Source: an uncultured Clostridium sp.
GTDB lineage: Bacteria > Bacillota > Clostridia > TANB77 > CAG-508
Direction of reading: 5' to 3'
Assembly: GCA_947643945.1 (NCBI GenBank)
Contig: CANRXN010000079.1
Span: 1-5,689 of the forward strand
Length of the DNA stretch: 5,689 nucleotides
Shown piece by piece: positions 5,253 through 5,689 of the stretch (position 1 is its first letter; each line of letters opens with the position of its first letter). The notes below the pieces were generated by a model. That model made no database searches. It worked only from the letters and a program-made list of their open reading frames with translations, and was not told the origin of the DNA. Made by a program: the position numbers and the translations under genes.

Positions 5253-5689
5253 TTATTCAAATTTTCCGGTAAATTTAAATTCCATATTGATAATTCTTCC
5301 TGATTGCTTGTCATACTCTGCCTTTTCACAGTCAAATCTTGCTCTTTTAAATTGTACATATTCGTAATAAGTGTAGACATCTTTTCGAATTAGGCTATCT
5401 TTGTTTATCTCGTTAAAACTATTTGCACTTATCTTTTTACTAATTTTATTAAATTCTTTTACAGCATTATTTTGCTCTGTATCATTATCACTATCTATAA
5501 AAACTTTTGATAGACTGGCTGCTAATTTTGTTAAAGATTCTGCTCCATATGTAGTCTCTAATTCATTGATTGTATTAGAAATAGTATTCTCAAAGCCATT
5601 ACTAGTAGCACTTTGTTCTATCTTTTCATTCATTGCTACCTTGTTAAGTAGTCTTACCGTATTATCTGGTGTGTACTTTTTTAAATCAT
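5253..5689 (-). CDS. C-terminal 144 residues of a protein entering from the right edge, related to the small membrane proteins
   Basis: The frame is open from the right edge to the stop at 5253. An ATG at 5633 (MNEKIEQS, giving 126 aa) has only AAGG nearby, and the 18 codons before it (DLKKYTPDNTVRLLNKVA) read as good protein with no stop and no other start, so the true start is probably outside the window, where an N-terminal anchor would be expected. Visible parts: TVRLLNKVAMNEKI, resembling the LINKA...N motif of the 143-aa protein; TTYGAESLTKLAASLSKVFI; a charged helical stretch; and the C-terminal VQFKRARFDCEKAEYDKQSG followed by RIINMEFKFTGKF. That end has the same Cys and TGR/SGRI plan as the 143- and 162-aa proteins. 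Probably the upstream member of the same operon; function unknown. Confidence 0.8.
   Translation of the reverse strand, partial: DLKKYTPDNTVRLLNKVAMNEKIEQSATSNGFENTISNTINELETTYGAESLTKLAASLSKVFIDSDNDTEQNNAVKEFNKISKKISANSFNEINKDSLIRKDVYTYYEYVQFKRARFDCEKAEYDKQSGRIINMEFKFTGKFE

Noticed and set aside
1..5689. CRISPR array, tRNA, rRNA, insertion sequence or phage genes
   Set aside because: No spaced repeats, no cloverleaf-like or rRNA-like sequence, no transposase motif and no phage structural genes were recognised on either strand.

Overview
The window looks like a piece of an AT-rich, endospore-forming member of the Clostridia, probably an uncultured gut or other anaerobic lineage. The basis is very low GC, strong AAGGAGG-type ribosome binding sites, a recognisable sporulation gene (spoIVB) and a set of small single-pass membrane proteins of a kind I associate, from memory only, with unnamed Clostridia genomes. 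Everything that looks coding is on the minus strand, so the genes read from high to low coordinates.

Layout in transcription order: (1) a protein entering from the right edge, whose last 144 residues are visible (5689-5253); (2) a 162-aa MENASKAL protein (5234-4746); (3) a 143-aa MKKL-type membrane-anchored protein (4662-4231); (4) a 136-aa MENASKAL protein (4146-3736); (5) a 202-aa MENATEAL protein (3713-3105); (6) a 175-aa membrane-anchored protein (3056-2529); (7) a large membrane-anchored protein, about 582 aa once one frameshift is repaired (2465-716); and (8) the first half of SpoIVB (631-1), running off the left edge and carrying two frameshifts. Gaps are 18 to 84 nt, no convincing terminator is visible, and genes 1-7 look like one operon.

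Genes 2-7 share one plan: a hydrophobic N-terminal helix starting at or near residue 1 with no cleavable leader, then a hydrophilic extracytoplasmic domain. Several also share a central motif (roughly Y.G..I.G..V..LI..V..NN) and a C-terminal beta-like ending around a Phe/Tyr-x-Cys. They resemble minor pilin, pseudopilin or TadE-like subunits of an envelope assembly, but no ATPase, platform protein or prepilin peptidase is in the window, so that role is inference.

The best functional anchor is spoIVB, the intercompartmental signalling protease of sporulation. Its start is preceded by a good match to a sigma-G/sigma-F promoter (GAATA, 17 nt, AATACTA), so it probably has its own forespore promoter downstream of the membrane-protein operon. 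Three single-base insertions break otherwise conserved reading frames (two in spoIVB, one in the 582-aa gene). Each lies at a CGG trinucleotide on the coding strand, which suggests systematic sequence error more than true gene decay.
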